Counted from the first letter of the stretch, positions 50,393 to 62,843 are shown. The stretch: DNA of 64,000 nt from Escarpia spicata (GCA_963995525.1 OZ023206.1:22114131-22178130), one strand, 5' to 3'. The notes: generated by a model from the letters alone, not told the origin. Made by a program: numbers and translations.

Positions 50393-53300
50393 TCACGAGT
50401 GGTCCTTGTCTACAGAAGTGTGGCTGGATGGTGAGTCTGTGTGATGACGGGATGACGAGATGATGCGCAGTCTCTTTACAGCCGCACGCACCTCTTCGAA
50501 TTCGACGAGTATCGCGTGAGATCGGATGTCCTTCGTGTCGGGGCGTTCATCGGGTTTGTGAGAGAGCAGTGGCTTCAGGAATGTACACTGCAAAGACAGG
50601 TGACACGGATGACAGGCTGTGTCGTGATAACATGGATGACATTGTTTAGTGACATGACACGAATGACAAGCTCTGTCATGACAACATTGGTGACATTGTG
50701 TCGTGACATGACACAAGTGACAAGCTGCATCATGATAACATGAATGACATTATACCATGACATGACATTAATGACAATCTCTGTTGAGGCAATATAGATG
50801 ACATTGAATCGTGACATGACACGAATGACAGGCTGTCATGATAATGCAGATGTCACAGTGCCATGACATGACACGAATGACAGGCACTGTTTAGACAATA
50901 GACTCATGGCATCTTGATATGACGTCAACAACAGGTTATATTAACTTTATAAATATGATGTGATGAAATACTAAAGATGACTACACTGACATGAACACGA
51001 TACAATGTCACAAAATCATACGTTACACTAATGACCGTCACTTAATTATAAATATTTCCTAAAATGTGACAGTGTCACCAATGACAGATTAAACAACTCG
51101 CCATAAATCTGAGACAATGTCACACTATGACAAATTACCCACCACATCACAAAGATGACACAATGTCACAACATGACAAGCAATGACAGATTAGACAAAC
51201 ATGTTATAAATTTGACAGGAGGCAACATAACATATGGGTTTAACAACCAGCAAAGTTTATCATGATGATAAAATTTACGATATCTCTTCAGAAATATACG
51301 TTTTCAATTAGTCATTACATTACTTTTAGACCATCAGTTGGGCTTTGAAACGTAGCAAAACGAAAATTATGACGAAATAACGCAAAACACTTGGTTAGTA
51401 GTCTGATATATGCAGATGGATATATAGTAAATGGTTACACTGAATATTTAATACATTTGTCGTAATTGACATTTTATGAATTTTAGGCTGGAGCAAGGCA
51501 ATTCAACACCATTACCATGCCTATGAAGATACGTTGCAAAAAGTGCATTAAATATAATTAATACGTCATTATAACTATCATGATTGCTTTCTCTAGCATG
51601 CATTAATGTTATATCATTATTTTTACTTTTTTATATGTGGCCGAGACAGATTTTAGGAGGTATTTTCTGAAATCTTTCATGCCAAGGTAACGGTGTCGAT
51701 AGTAATAGTGTTGAAGAAATTTAATATTTTCCGTGTATTACACAAAACATGGATTTCTATTATTACTTTAGCCGTTGTAACTATATAAAGATGTTTCACT
51801 GTGGCCTATCTCAACATATTTAAAATGTTGACAAATTGCCTCTTACGTACTATACATTAGTAGCAGTGTTGACATTAAATAAACATTATTATGGTAAAAT
51901 AATTACATTTCTTACCTGATTTATGTGAAAACTACATAATTTACACATCAAACGCAGTGTTTATCATGGCATGGTGAGGTTATGCAAATGGCAGCAGCAC
52001 ATAAAGAATGAAGACGTTTTATTTGTGCGCTTCGAATGGATACAAACTAAATCGATAACAGTGTTGAGAATATTTATGAACAAATGTAAAGTGGTCATAT
52101 CATATTCCAAACCTTTAATGTAGGAAATCTAACAACAGTCAAATATAGCTTATACATTAAACTAATGGAAACCTATTACATTAGATTAGATACCTTATTA
52201 CTTGGCTTACACGTGCATTTTCAATGAGAAATGTCAACTTGGTCTGTTATGGCCTACCGGGTTTTAATGGATGACCCCTTAGCAAAAACATTATTTTGTA
52301 AAACCTCACCCATTTGCTTGTGCCTATATTGTAGAGAACATGTTGACATTCTGTGACATATCTTGTTTTCACATCATGAAGATAACTTTTAAGGACATTC
52401 CTATACTTCAGACAGCAACTGGTGGTCTAACAGTGCAATGACTATCGTTCCAATAATTACTTCAAATATATACCTTGGAAACTATTTCAATCTTGTTCCA
52501 ACTTTGTTACCCTTCACAATATAACAAGTTTACAATTACCGATTGTTATTTTTTAAATTTACTTATTTTGGAAATATATTCAGTACAAAGTTCATTCTGG
52601 CATACCTCAGTTGGTAGTTCCTGCGAAAATCTTTCTGGGAACTTGAGCCGTTTTACTTCAAGCATTGTCTCAACTCTTTCCATCTCGGTGTCGAAGGGAC
52701 AGAAGAGTTCGAAGAAGATCATTCCAAGGGCAAAGATATCCACCTTGTGTGTATAACTGTCTCCTGCGATCTGGAGTACAAGTCTCTCTTTTAACTGGCC
52801 TTATCCTACATAACATGCAATGTTTTAAGACTAAAATACTGTCAAACAATATATGAAATCGTAAAATAAAATCATACCTGTGCGGTCGTCCATTTAATCT
52901 AATGACTATGATGTGACTTAGTTAATGAGTGCAATATATACGCTAGTCAGCAGCAGTGATTACCACATTCACCCAGTATTGACTAATCTATACATAACTA
53001 CACTAACTTTTGGGGGAAGTCTGACAGAATCTTCTCCCAGGTGCCGAGGTCCAATCTCTATTCACTTCACTACCTTGGACCACCGGCCTCTGATCTACCA
53101 ATTGGTGATGTGTTAAAACACACCATGGTATTTGTTTTTAGTTGCGTACTTATGTGAACTTAGTAAAAGAAAATAATGGCACTAAATGCTCGGCTTGTTT
53201 TCTTGTTCCACGAATGGGGTGTAAATGTGTTAAAAATAGAAATCAGATTGTTTGCGACTGCTTGAGTGGTAAGAACCTTTAACCTACAGGAAGTAAAAAC

Positions 53301-56300
53301 CCTCCTCTTCTTTCGGGAGGTCACAGGTGAACCCCTGACAGTTTGGCATCCCAGAGGCAAAGGGTCTAGGAGAAAAAGGGGTCACACCCCTCGTGAAATG
53401 TCACATTTTAGTTTAATACCTCGTGAAATGTATTTTAATTAACTGATGTAACATCTTAATTTGACCAAATTTATATGGGTATAATGCCTATATGTTAAAA
53501 GAAAGTCAAATATGACGTAGCAATTGATTTGCATAATCGCAACCATGATAACCAGTTAATTATTTGACATTCCTATGGAGGTAGTTTTGTGGAACATCCG
53601 ATGGAAAATTTAAATCATGTATATGGGTGAATATTTGACAACTGGACAAAACGCTGTTGCCAACATTCAACAGTTTTTAACGCATTGAGTTTGCATATGT
53701 ATTTTAGTTATGTATGATATGTATTACATGTCTCTGTTAGCATTGGATATTTTTTGTCTTTTGGAAATTTTTCTAGTGCAAAGAAAAAATACAACTGTCA
53801 GGAACTCTCCTGCTAATATATGGGCACAGCTTAGGAAACAAACTTTTTTTATTTTTTTGTCCAGTTGTCAAATATTCACCCATATATCCATTTTTATTAT
53901 AACAAGTAATGTATTAAGTTGTTCAATGAAGTAGTTTGGTTAAAAAGCGTAATACTTTTGATAAACAATATTTTTAACACTGTTACATTTTTACAATTTC
54001 TAAACAAACACTAAAAATCATATTTGTGCCAAAGTTGTTACTCTCTATCCACCCTAAATATTTCATTTCACAGCATACTATAATATTTGTTGGACAATAT
54101 AAAAAATTTAATACACCTGTATACGAATTCAAATTTCCATGGCACGTTCCACAAAACTATACCATTATATTGTCCAAGAATTATCTGGTTACCATGGCTA
54201 CCATAATGCAGACTGATAATTATTTAAAACCTGTCATACTGATTTAATACACTGCAAATTTGGTCAAGCTTCAACAAGTAGTTTTTAAGATAAATAATTA
54301 AAATACGACATGTCACGATGAGGTTGTAACCAGCGTGTACCTGTTCCGGACTCATATAGAGTTTTGTGCCCACTTGGTTGGTGTGACAGCGGTGGGTCTG
54401 TGAGGTGACTCGGTCCCCCCAGAAGTCACCCTCTGTGACGTGTTCCTCACTCGCGGTCACGAGGCCAAAGTCACCAACCTTCACTGCACCATCCAGGGAG
54501 AAGAAAATGTTGGACGGCTGAAAAACACAATTTTTTTTATATTTCTAAGCGAAACTTTCTTAACTGGCATAATTAATGGTTTATTGTAAGTAAATGCAAG
54601 TCATAGTTGTAATATATGTATGCATGTATGTATATTCACGTGGGACCAATCACTCCAATGATGTAGTGTATTACATTGCCTACACTGCCTGCTCGGTGTC
54701 TCACACACCCGACCAGGAAGCAACTCTAGCCGCTGGGAGCAAGATTGGCAAAAGCTAATCCATCCCCTCTACAAACAGTAATTTTGGTCTCTGGTGGTCA
54801 ATTTGTTTTATCAAGGATCAGAATCGAGGCCAGCCTCACCCCTAACAGACAGGGAAACAAGAGATGAACAACAATATCTGACCCAAAAACCCTACCTTGA
54901 GATCTCGATGCATCAGTCCGCATTCATGGACGTAGTCGACGGCCGACAAGATCTGATCAAACATGTCAAGGACTTGTTTGCGATCACGATTTAGCGTGTT
55001 GGCACAGAGCCAGTCCCTCAAACTTTCCCGCTGACACAGCTGCATTTGTATATAGAGCAGTAGGCGGGGTACATACTTGGTGGCAGCACCTGTCTCTTTC
55101 TCACCGGACTGTTTACTGGTGACACTGTGAGTGTCACTGCAAGCGTCACCACTACCGCTCCGTCGACCAATACACGGTTGTCTGTCTGTCACATTTAGTG
55201 TATCAGATATGTGACTCATTTCCGGCTTTGTATGATTATGACTGTCTCCTTTCTGCTGCGAATCTTGGAAGACTATATCGATTGAGTCTGTCGCATCCTT
55301 AATCGCGATGTTATGTCTTGAAGTCGTGTCACGTGATTCGCTGAGAAGTGAGTCATCCGTTTCCTCGCTGTAGTGACTCCTGGTTGACACACCGACGCTG
55401 ACAGAAAACCCTGTGTCACTACGAGTGTACGACGCCACTGAACTACTCATGTCTGTGAAGCCACCTGGTGGGTTTCGCACACAGTGCCCCCTGGTGGTTG
55501 ACTGTGGGTTCGGCTCGGTCGTGTAGTCCGCCGTTGAGAACATGTCGTGGTACTGCTGGTCGTGCTGCTCCTGCCACCCTGGTGGTGGGCTCTCGAACCA
55601 CGACTGGTAGTAGCGAACGATTCCCGTGTGTTCAAGCTTCGCAAGGGCCTTGACCTCCCGAATGACCTTCTGTTTCGCTTGTTCGCTGCGCACAACACAC
55701 AACATAGAATACATCATTTTTTCAAAGATACAGTGAGTCTATTTACATCATTGCAATTTATAACAGGCAAAACTATTAATTTTTTTATTTATAAAAGATT
55801 CTAGTTCTTAAACTGCTCTGTAAGTTGTGCTGTTTCACATAAGGCCAAATCAATCTTATGCAAAATATAAAAATTCAGCAGCACACATGCCGTGCAGTAA
55901 ACATGTACTGCACTTACACAAATAAATGAAATTGTAAAGTAAATCCGTAGTTGAAATGGCATAACTGTAAAAAGTTTGAACATTTCATAAACGTGGATTG
56001 AAAAGTAACTACCCCGGGGGGTAAATGATTTTTGTGATTGGACTCATCCCTGTTCTTGATACATTAAACATGGCTTAAATAGAACAGGAGAATTGGCATG
56101 TCACAAACCCATTTTGCATGTCGAACTAAATAAATTAATAAAATAAATAAGTCTAAAAACTCCACTGTATGCCCTATGCAAATACAACTTTGGAAAATTT
56201 GGTAGGTAATTACGTGTAACTGATACGTACAGTTGGTATACAAATTTTACAAAGTTTTGACCAGATCCATGTAAAAATATGTTAATAGTTTTTCTAATGA

Positions 56301-59300
56301 TTCCACAAAAATTGAATAACCCATTTGCACAAATAGGTCAGCTTATCACAGTGGATTTAGTACATAGGTATGTTCATGTTTGTGGGAAATTACTCTGAAA
56401 TGAAACTGGCAAAAAATCTAACTTCGATGGAAGTTTTAAAAAACACTTCCCACTACCAATTGTATGTGGCACAGTTTGTTTTTGTGCGTCAGATAATATT
56501 TTACATATTTTAAGAAATTGTGTCATGAGAGGAACGACATTCCACATTAACTGTGAAGAGACGTAAAGATCAATGCTTTGAATTTAATCTGACATTTGTA
56601 GAAATTAAATTACAATAAATAACGGATTCACCAGCCAAGAGTAACACGACTCAACTTCTCAAGTCAAAGATTGCCTCTTGGATCACTGTCAGTGTCAGAT
56701 CCTGATAGAAGGGAGCGTGTATGCTTAATACGGCATATACGTATACTAGACTGATTACGTACCTGTTATTGAGTGAGATACGTTTGATGGCGTACAGACA
56801 GTCATCCATCTTGTTGCGGGCCTCAAACACCACCCCAAACCCCCCTTTGCCTAGAAACGCCTTGGGATCAAAGTCGGTGAAGAACCTGAAATGCAAAACC
56901 CCCTGTGAGTTGACAATAATAATAAGGTAACTTCTACTGCGCTTACATCCGAAACCGAGGTCAGAGGTGCATCATTATCACAACATGTAAAACATCCGAT
57001 CCAATGACTAAAAGTTGAGCAACATTTGTAGGCTAAAAAAGTAAGGTAAGTGTCCAGTCCTCAGGACTGCTCAAAGCACTTCACACTATACTCCCTGGCA
57101 GACCCGTTCAAGCAAACACCATCTCGAATTCTCTGGGAAGCATCCAGCCACACTGCAATTAATATGCGAAGATTATTCGTACACAAATATCCACCACTGT
57201 CTATAGCCAGGTACTCATTCATACAGCTGAGTGAACTGGAGCAACATAGAGTGAACGAACTTGTCCAAGGTTCGACACCGCCACACAGGATTCGAACCGG
57301 GTTCTCTCAGTCGAGATTCCGAAGCTCTAGTCACTGCTCCACTGCACTAGTTTACTACAAACTAGGAAAGAAATACACTTCAGTGTCAGAGTGGATCCTA
57401 AAATCTACCTGTATCTACATTATCAGTATCATCTCTGAATACACACTGACTAAATCTTGCAGAATACTGCTATTAAAAAAGCATTAAAGGGAGTCAGTTT
57501 TTTCCTCTACCTAGAATTAGACTTAGCGGCTCCCGCGTCTAGGAACGCATGAGGCAGTCAAAGCACGTCATCCAGATATGTCGCTTGCTAGTGTTCTGAT
57601 GTCGCTCCAGCTTTTGTTGATCAGCGGTGGGTCGTGGAATTAGCCAGCGTTGTAAATAATAACAGAAAGTCTGCTCCGTGGTCGCATCCTTCAAATTGCG
57701 AATGTTGTTATGGACTTAACACAATTTGATGGTTGATAAACATTCAACATGTTTATTATACTTATTAGAACAGTACTGTTAATTAGTAAATGAAAAGCTT
57801 CCATACGGTATCATCGTTACTCTGCTCAATTCTATTGCACAATATTCACAACACGCAACAACATCTGGTGACTATCAGTTAAACTATGGTCATGAGCATG
57901 TTTCCTGTTTTGTGGGTGTCACAAATGTTGTACACGGGAAGCTGTCTATCCGTTTAGTTTGTACAATATTTATTAACAAGTAACTGTTATGACAATGATC
58001 AAGTTTGGACTTGTACTAGCATTCTCTGTGACCATTTGAATCTACATTACAGCAGTTGGCAGTTGAAGAATAAAAACATGCTAAGGACAATTTGTTAATT
58101 TTAAGTGCCATGAATAAAAGATATATTTTAATACAAACTCTTATCGCGTTTTTGTATCCCTGATTGGTTTTAGAAATTTCCAATTAAACAAATATTACAC
58201 AGTGATTAAATGTATAACTGCCATGAACTTCATTTCTCAACCATACGAGGCAAGACAAAAGACAAGACATGGCTCCTACTCTACTAACAACCTCACACGA
58301 GGACACGGTTGATCACACCATTCAACAGGAAACAAAAGTTCTTGTACCTCGACTGAAATTCCTTTTCATTTGTCTTTTCCGCTGTCTCCGCCAGTTTCGA
58401 TTCCACCGACGTTTCCGATTCCTGTAGGAAATATGTGAATTTCAGTGCTATTAATAACACACCTACCTGCCCCTAAAACTTCCTGTCATCATAGGCAAAT
58501 ACAGAGGGGGCTGGGGGGTACATGCCCCCAAGACCGCCTGTGCTAGAGTGACGTGACTCCTAAACCTTTGGAATGTGCCCCTATTAAAACTTATGTGTCC
58601 TGTAGATTTATGGAATGTGCCCCCAATTTAGGTGAGTCTCAAGGGGGTGCAATTGGAGGATTTTGGTGAGCTTCTGAAATTGTGAACATCTCCATGAACA
58701 ATGATCAATGTTGCCACCCCCTCGTCCCCGTCTTTCAATGACATGACCCGACAGCAGAGTCGTGCTGAAGCCCCGCCTCAAGAGGGTGCAATTGGAGGTT
58801 TTGGGCCCTTCTAGACTACCATCTACGGATGTTGCACACCATGCCTTTTAACTTATCCATATAGCACTCTAGTTTGCAACTTAACAGCAATCACATTTTT
58901 AGCTACCTTTAACCAACTCATTATCATTATGTAATGCTATTACCTGGGCAGTTGTCTCAACACATTCCAATTGTGTCCTATGGGTTTGCCTGCTACAATT
59001 TTCACTGGAACTAGCACTGACATCTGCACTGCGAGAACTGTCATTTGCGTCCATGGTTGACATGTCACCATCGGTCCGTCTGTCACTTGACTTGGTGACA
59101 GACATGTGACTGTGGGCGCCAATCTGTAGATTCTTTACAACACAGTGGGTCATGGTAACTCTTGTGTCTCGTTGACCTCTTTCTGCCAAGGTCGTGGGTG
59201 GCATGTCTCCTTGACCTCTCTCCATCTGTGACCTATTAGGTTGTCTGCCGCATGCAATTTCGAGGTCTATAAAATTATCAGAAGCCAGCATTAGTGCATT

Positions 59301-61370
59301 GTTTACACAATAACTCTTGCACCCAAGTAGCAAACCATCAATTACATTTTTACCACCATGGTATGTTGCTTCCCAGTGGCGCCATCTGCAGAGTTGATTG
59401 CCACTCCATTCTCTCCTGCTAGAATGGGACAGCATATCACAAACATGTAAGTAAATAAGTACTATTTTTTTAATACAACATCAAAAGACAGCATATTGCG
59501 AAATAAGAATCATAGTATTTTTATTTTATTTTACCAATTGGTAGATCAGAGGCCACTGATCCAAGGAAGCGAATGAACATAGAAAGAGAGGACGGCACCT
59601 CGGAGGAGATACTCTTACAATGTTACAAAGTTAGAGTATTAATACACAGACTGGCATATGTATGTATCAGTTTTATGCAAAAAATAATGAGATTACTTAT
59701 GCGAACTTATGCCAAAAGTAACACTGGGATGAAACTGTGAAAGACGCATTTCAAGTTTGATCAAGTTAACACGGTAAATAGGGCACAAACAATACTAATG
59801 AACAGTGCTGTAACCACTGACTTGTATATATATTTATATATATATATATATATATATGTTAGTTATAAATAGAGGCCAGTGGCAGTAACCCAGAATGTGG
59901 CCCTGGAGTAACAATTAGCATATATAGAAGAGAAATCTAGTGGTGGTTTTTTAAGATAATTTGTTTTTGGAGGGATGTACTTTCAGAATTATTGCGCAAA
60001 ATCATGAATGCAGGCACTACAACACCTACGCCATAGTTTATAAATATAATGGTCACTTAAAGTATTGACCAGTTGTTTACATGATTTTAACAAAAATATG
60101 CCAATGTACTGAACTGAAATGAATGTGAACGTACAACTAAATAAATTTATGTTGCAGTTTTAATGTAGCTGATAAATTAACTCTACCTTCCACCATTTTA
60201 TCAGCCAACTCTGTAAGTCCCACTTCATGGAGTGCATCTACAAACTCTTTCGTCTTTCCTTTCCGTAGCAGACATTCCTTGAGTTTATACACAGCACTTC
60301 GTGCCCCGCGATTGTTCTGTTCGTGTATAATCTCTTCCTACAACATGTAAGTATCTGTGGTTATATCTGCACACATTATTAGTTCAAACAAAGCAAAAAA
60401 CTACATTCATCTTGTCAAAACAACATAGATTAAAACCTGCACACAGCAAGACACCATTGGGATAGCTCAATACGTCCATCATGGCCACATTACCACTACG
60501 GACAGATTGTGGACAATAATGTATACAAACTAGTTTGTCATTCAGGACTTTCAAAAAGTGTCCATTGTAGAAAGGTTTCCTTATGGACAGGTGTATGAAA
60601 AGCCAGGTTTCACTGTATTTAAATATGCCAATAAGTAAAAAAATCATGGGATCATGCAAAACAAAATAGTACTTTTCTCAGTTTTGCTAAAGCATCCTGG
60701 TTTCAAGCATAACAAATATTCCTGTATCAATTTGACTGGAAAAACATTCTAGCAAGACAACCATGGAATGTGACATGGTTTGGCACTCTCCTAAAATTGA
60801 TGTTGTTTTTCACGTGACTTTTTGTATAAATTTTGTTAAAATAAATTACTAATTGACAGACTGACATTCAATACAATGACAACGAATTCATGTAGAAACC
60901 ACGAGACTTCTGTTTTTCAACACACAATTATGCCAACATCTCCAGGGCTATTTAATTCATTAGTTAATTAATACATCAATTAGGCATCTCGATAGAAAAC
61001 ATTCACATAGACACTAACAAAGTAACATATGAAAGACAAGTCATGGTAACTTGAATTTAAGACAAATTCAATAACTTGCAATAAAATTAGTTAAATCAAA
61101 TAAATAAATAAAGTATGCAAGAGGACCTTAAACATTTATCACAATACCACTGAGAACAATATCTGAACATCCATATTATTGTTGTATGGTAGGAAAACTG
61201 TATATTACAAATGTCATAAAAACACATACTTCATCGGAAGTTGATCGTAATAGGCTGGATATGTATGGAAGTATCTCCTTTGGGTTAATATGCTTAATCA
61301 TGTCCGGGTAATACTTGTAGAATACTCTTTTAAATCCAGTCCCAAAATCCCATGTTCTCCAATCGGCCAT
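50393..61370 (-). CDS. CARD-eIF2alpha kinase chimera (MAVS-like CARD plus PERK-type kinase), 9 exons, 712 aa
   Basis: Predicted cytosolic eIF2alpha kinase with an N-terminal CARD. Coding exons, read on the minus strand: 61370-61230, 60337-60187, 59266-58944, 58421-58348, 56885-56763, 55685-54896, 54517-54341, 52770-52606, 50587-50393. Every intron has GT-AG ends, the junction phases agree, and the total is 2139 nt (712 codons plus stop). Residues 1-98 are the CARD, 98-205 an acidic Ser/Thr-rich linker shared with the MAVS-like gene at 4203-10076, 206-230 a PERK-like juxtamembrane piece, and 231-about 690 the kinase. I see no signal peptide, luminal domain or membrane segment, although PERK has all three. 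The family phosphorylates eIF2alpha Ser51 to reduce translation. Activation through CARD assembly is inference. The alternative is two transcription units (a CARD gene, and PERK exons spliced to distant 5' exons). Phase continuity and the lack of an obvious gene end between them favour one gene. Confidence 0.83.
50590..51200. repeat. Degenerate minisatellite in intron 8 of the CARD-kinase gene
   Basis: Imperfect units of 40-60 bp built from 'gtgacatgacacgaatgaca' and similar. The array starts right at the acceptor of the last coding exon (50588-50589), so the polypyrimidine tract ctgtctttgcag abuts the repeat. Confidence 0.75.
53020..53115 (-). repeat. Short dispersed repeat, copy 3
   Basis: Reverse orientation; contains 'ggcctctgatctaccaattg'. 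It lies in intron 7 of the CARD-kinase gene, outside the duplicated block, so the family is independently mobile. Confidence 0.6.
53622..53884. mobile_element. 263-bp MITE with perfect 30-bp inverted ends, TA target
   Basis: Left end 53622-53651 and right end 53855-53884 are exact inverse copies (start TATGGGTGAATATTTGACAA). TA flanks at 53620-53621 and 53885-53886. Tc1/mariner-type derivative, in intron 7 of the CARD-kinase gene. The perfect ends suggest recent activity. Confidence 0.85.
57043..57350 (-). mobile_element. tRNA-derived SINE, family 1 (full length), in intron 4 of the CARD-kinase gene
   Basis: The most complete copy, about 308 bp: tRNA-like head at the high-coordinate end, central 'ccaggtactcattcataca', and a tail with 'ctgctcaaagcacttcacac'. 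Same strand as the host gene. Confidence 0.78.
58348..58421 (-). other. Junction exon 4: PERK juxtamembrane segment following the CARD linker
   Basis: A 74-nt exon with acceptor ttcctacag|GAATCGG and donor CAGTCGAG|GTACAAG. It encodes a Glu/Lys/Ser-rich stretch (residues 206-230) ending KEFQSR, which continues into FFTDFDP of exon 5 in the way PERK reads into its kinase domain. It joins exon 3 (donor CTGCCCAG|GTAATAG, phase 0) across an intron of only 522 bp. This small exon is therefore the breakpoint: upstream exons come from the MAVS-like gene and downstream exons from PERK. Confidence 0.8.
59533..59630 (+). repeat. Short dispersed repeat, copy 2
   Basis: Corresponds to 5828-5925 by segmental duplication; intron 2 of the CARD-kinase gene. 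Confidence 0.65.
59826..59858. repeat. (TA)n microsatellite
   Basis: Imperfect TA run in intron 2 of the CARD-kinase gene. Confidence 0.85.
60187..61370 (-). other. CARD-encoding exons 1-2 of the CARD-kinase gene
   Basis: Exon 1 (61370-61230, 47 codons) opens MADWRTWDF and includes [10 protein letters not shown], which resembles the CARD helix segment of MAVS (EILPYL). Its donor is GAA|GTATGTG, phase 0. Exon 2 (60337-60187, 151 nt) includes [15 protein letters not shown] followed by [15 protein letters not shown], the classic CARD helix 4-6 pattern seen in MAVS/RIG-I type domains. Its donor is GAAG|GTAGAG, phase 1. The chosen start is the first ATG in frame and coincides with the start of the paralogous gene at 10076. 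Compared with that gene, exon 1 has two extra codons just before the donor, while the second half of the domain is very close. This supports a recent duplication with the CARD fold preserved. Confidence 0.85.
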
Positions 61371-61764
61371 TCCGTGTTACTCTTTCAAGATCACATCAGA
61401 AGTAATGTCTCTGTAACATAAATTATAAACAAATGTTAGGGGCCATCCATTAAGTATGTATCGTTAAAAGTTGACTTTTTTATTGAAAAAATCCTAGCGC
61501 CGCGGTGCTACCTGCGGTGACGACAACGACCGCTGTACTGCCTATAGTATAGGTGTCACAACAAACTATGCAGAAAATGTACAGAAAAGCGCGACCCAAA
61601 GGGGCCTTGAAAAGTGTGATGAATGGAGTTAAAAGTTTAGTTGAATATCAGGACAATATTTTTATATTATATTTCATTCAGATTGGAACTAAAAATTAAG
61701 GCTAATTTCGCTTAGTCTTCATTCTTTAAGTACGCTTCAGGAAAGATTATGCTTTAAGCAAATT

Positions 61765-62830
61765 ACAGGTAGCTAGATCTTATATACTACGCCGGCTTAG
61801 CCTATGGCTAGACCTCTGATTTCTATGGACAGCCAGCCTACCTCTAGGTGCCAACCTAATGGGGTCAGCACACTGATAGTTTTCCCATTGGCGACCATGT
61901 TAACGTATTGTCTGATTACAAGAAAACGTGACCTAGAAAATGTATTAAACTTCTCACCTGCTGTTATCATCATCTCATTGACATGCTGGTCGAGTTTGGT
62001 CGAAATCTAATATTTGTAGCTCTTACAAAATGCCTGTATGTATGACACCCGTCAATATTTACAAATAGATGCAAGCAGTAATCCAGCTAAAGGGTCAACT
62101 AGCCAAATTGCTTCCAAATACCCTTCCGCTTAGTAAAATCAGCTAAAAATACACCATTTTACTGTCAACAGCTTCTACAATCACATCTAGAAATCGGACT
62201 ACTCAAATGCACTTGTGTCAGAGCAGGTGAATATTGTAAAAAATAATTTCCCCAAAATATACTGCACTTTTTCGTCTGTAACCAAGCAGGAAGTCTAATA
62301 ATGTCCTGACCCCTAACCTGGGCATGGCCCTTGTGAAGTTGTGGTACCGGGCTTGCTGGTACCGGCCTTGTAACTTGTTACTTGTATTATAATGTATATT
62401 ATCGCCCCGGCCGACGGCCAAGCAGCGGCATCTTCTTATTCCACAGAAAAAAAAACTATTTTATTTCACTGATGCAGGTGTAATTGTGTTGTGTACAACC
62501 ATATACAGTTTTACATATAGAGAAAGTATTATTATTTATTGCTCTTTCTAAGACTATTACGTTACCCCAAACGCGATGGCAACGCGAACTGTGTAAGTTT
62601 GCAATTGACAGCCTCTCAATGGAGGTGCGTGATCTAAAAATAAACGCAGGGAAACCCTTTCAAAGTCAAGCTATTCTTTTATAGAATACAATTACTTGTG
62701 TAACAACTTTAAAATTGTATAGAAATATACGTTCATCGTGAAAAATATTTACTGAATATGTGTTCACGCTGTAACTTAATCACTGGGACTTGGGCGTACG
62801 TGTAATACGTACGTATGACGTAATGTGATT
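61765..62830. repeat. Duplicated upstream block of the CARD-kinase gene
   Basis: Partner of 14380-14935. It lies 0.4-1.5 kb upstream of the CARD-kinase ATG with less interruption than in copy A, so it is the better place to look for the shared promoter. No coding exon is evident. Confidence 0.65.
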
Positions 62831-62843
62831 ACATTTAGAGGTA

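Larger units (their letters stand above)
50393..56885 (-). other. PERK (EIF2AK3)-type kinase domain, exons 5-9
   Basis: All catalytic landmarks are present: P-loop [11 protein letters not shown] (residues 242-252), ATP Lys264 in YAIKRI, helix-C Glu281 in [19 protein letters not shown] with Asp532 and Asn537, DFG 550-552, activation-loop Thr580 and Thr585 before [16 protein letters not shown] (602-609), and the helix-G segment TEMERVETM (621-629) in the position used by eIF2alpha kinases to dock substrate. A long insert (about 303-478) lies between strands beta4 and beta5, as in PERK. It keeps a PERK-like IVFQDS patch (408-413) and ends at LYIQMQLC. These signatures fit PERK better than PKR, HRI or GCN2. 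Exon 9 ends the C-lobe with DERP (Arg663) and a short Ser/His-rich tail. The domain looks catalytically competent. Confidence 0.93.
59010..61470. repeat. Segmental duplication, copy B (5' half of the CARD-kinase gene)
   Basis: Partner of 5390-10190. Same gene order, same intron positions and phases, and recognisable intron sequence. Similarity in exon 3 fades near residue 190 (ADVSASSSE), shortly before the donor at 58944, where the gene continues into PERK exons instead of the SGQ repeat array. Confidence 0.8.

Noticed and set aside
53710..54247. Small plus-strand frames
   Set aside because: They fall within the MITE and AT-rich intron 7 of the minus-strand kinase gene.
50393..61370. Annotation as an ordinary PERK (EIF2AK3) gene
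   Set aside because: No signal peptide, luminal domain or membrane segment is present, and the upstream exons in phase encode a CARD. A PERK with unseen distant exons remains possible and is stated as the main alternative.
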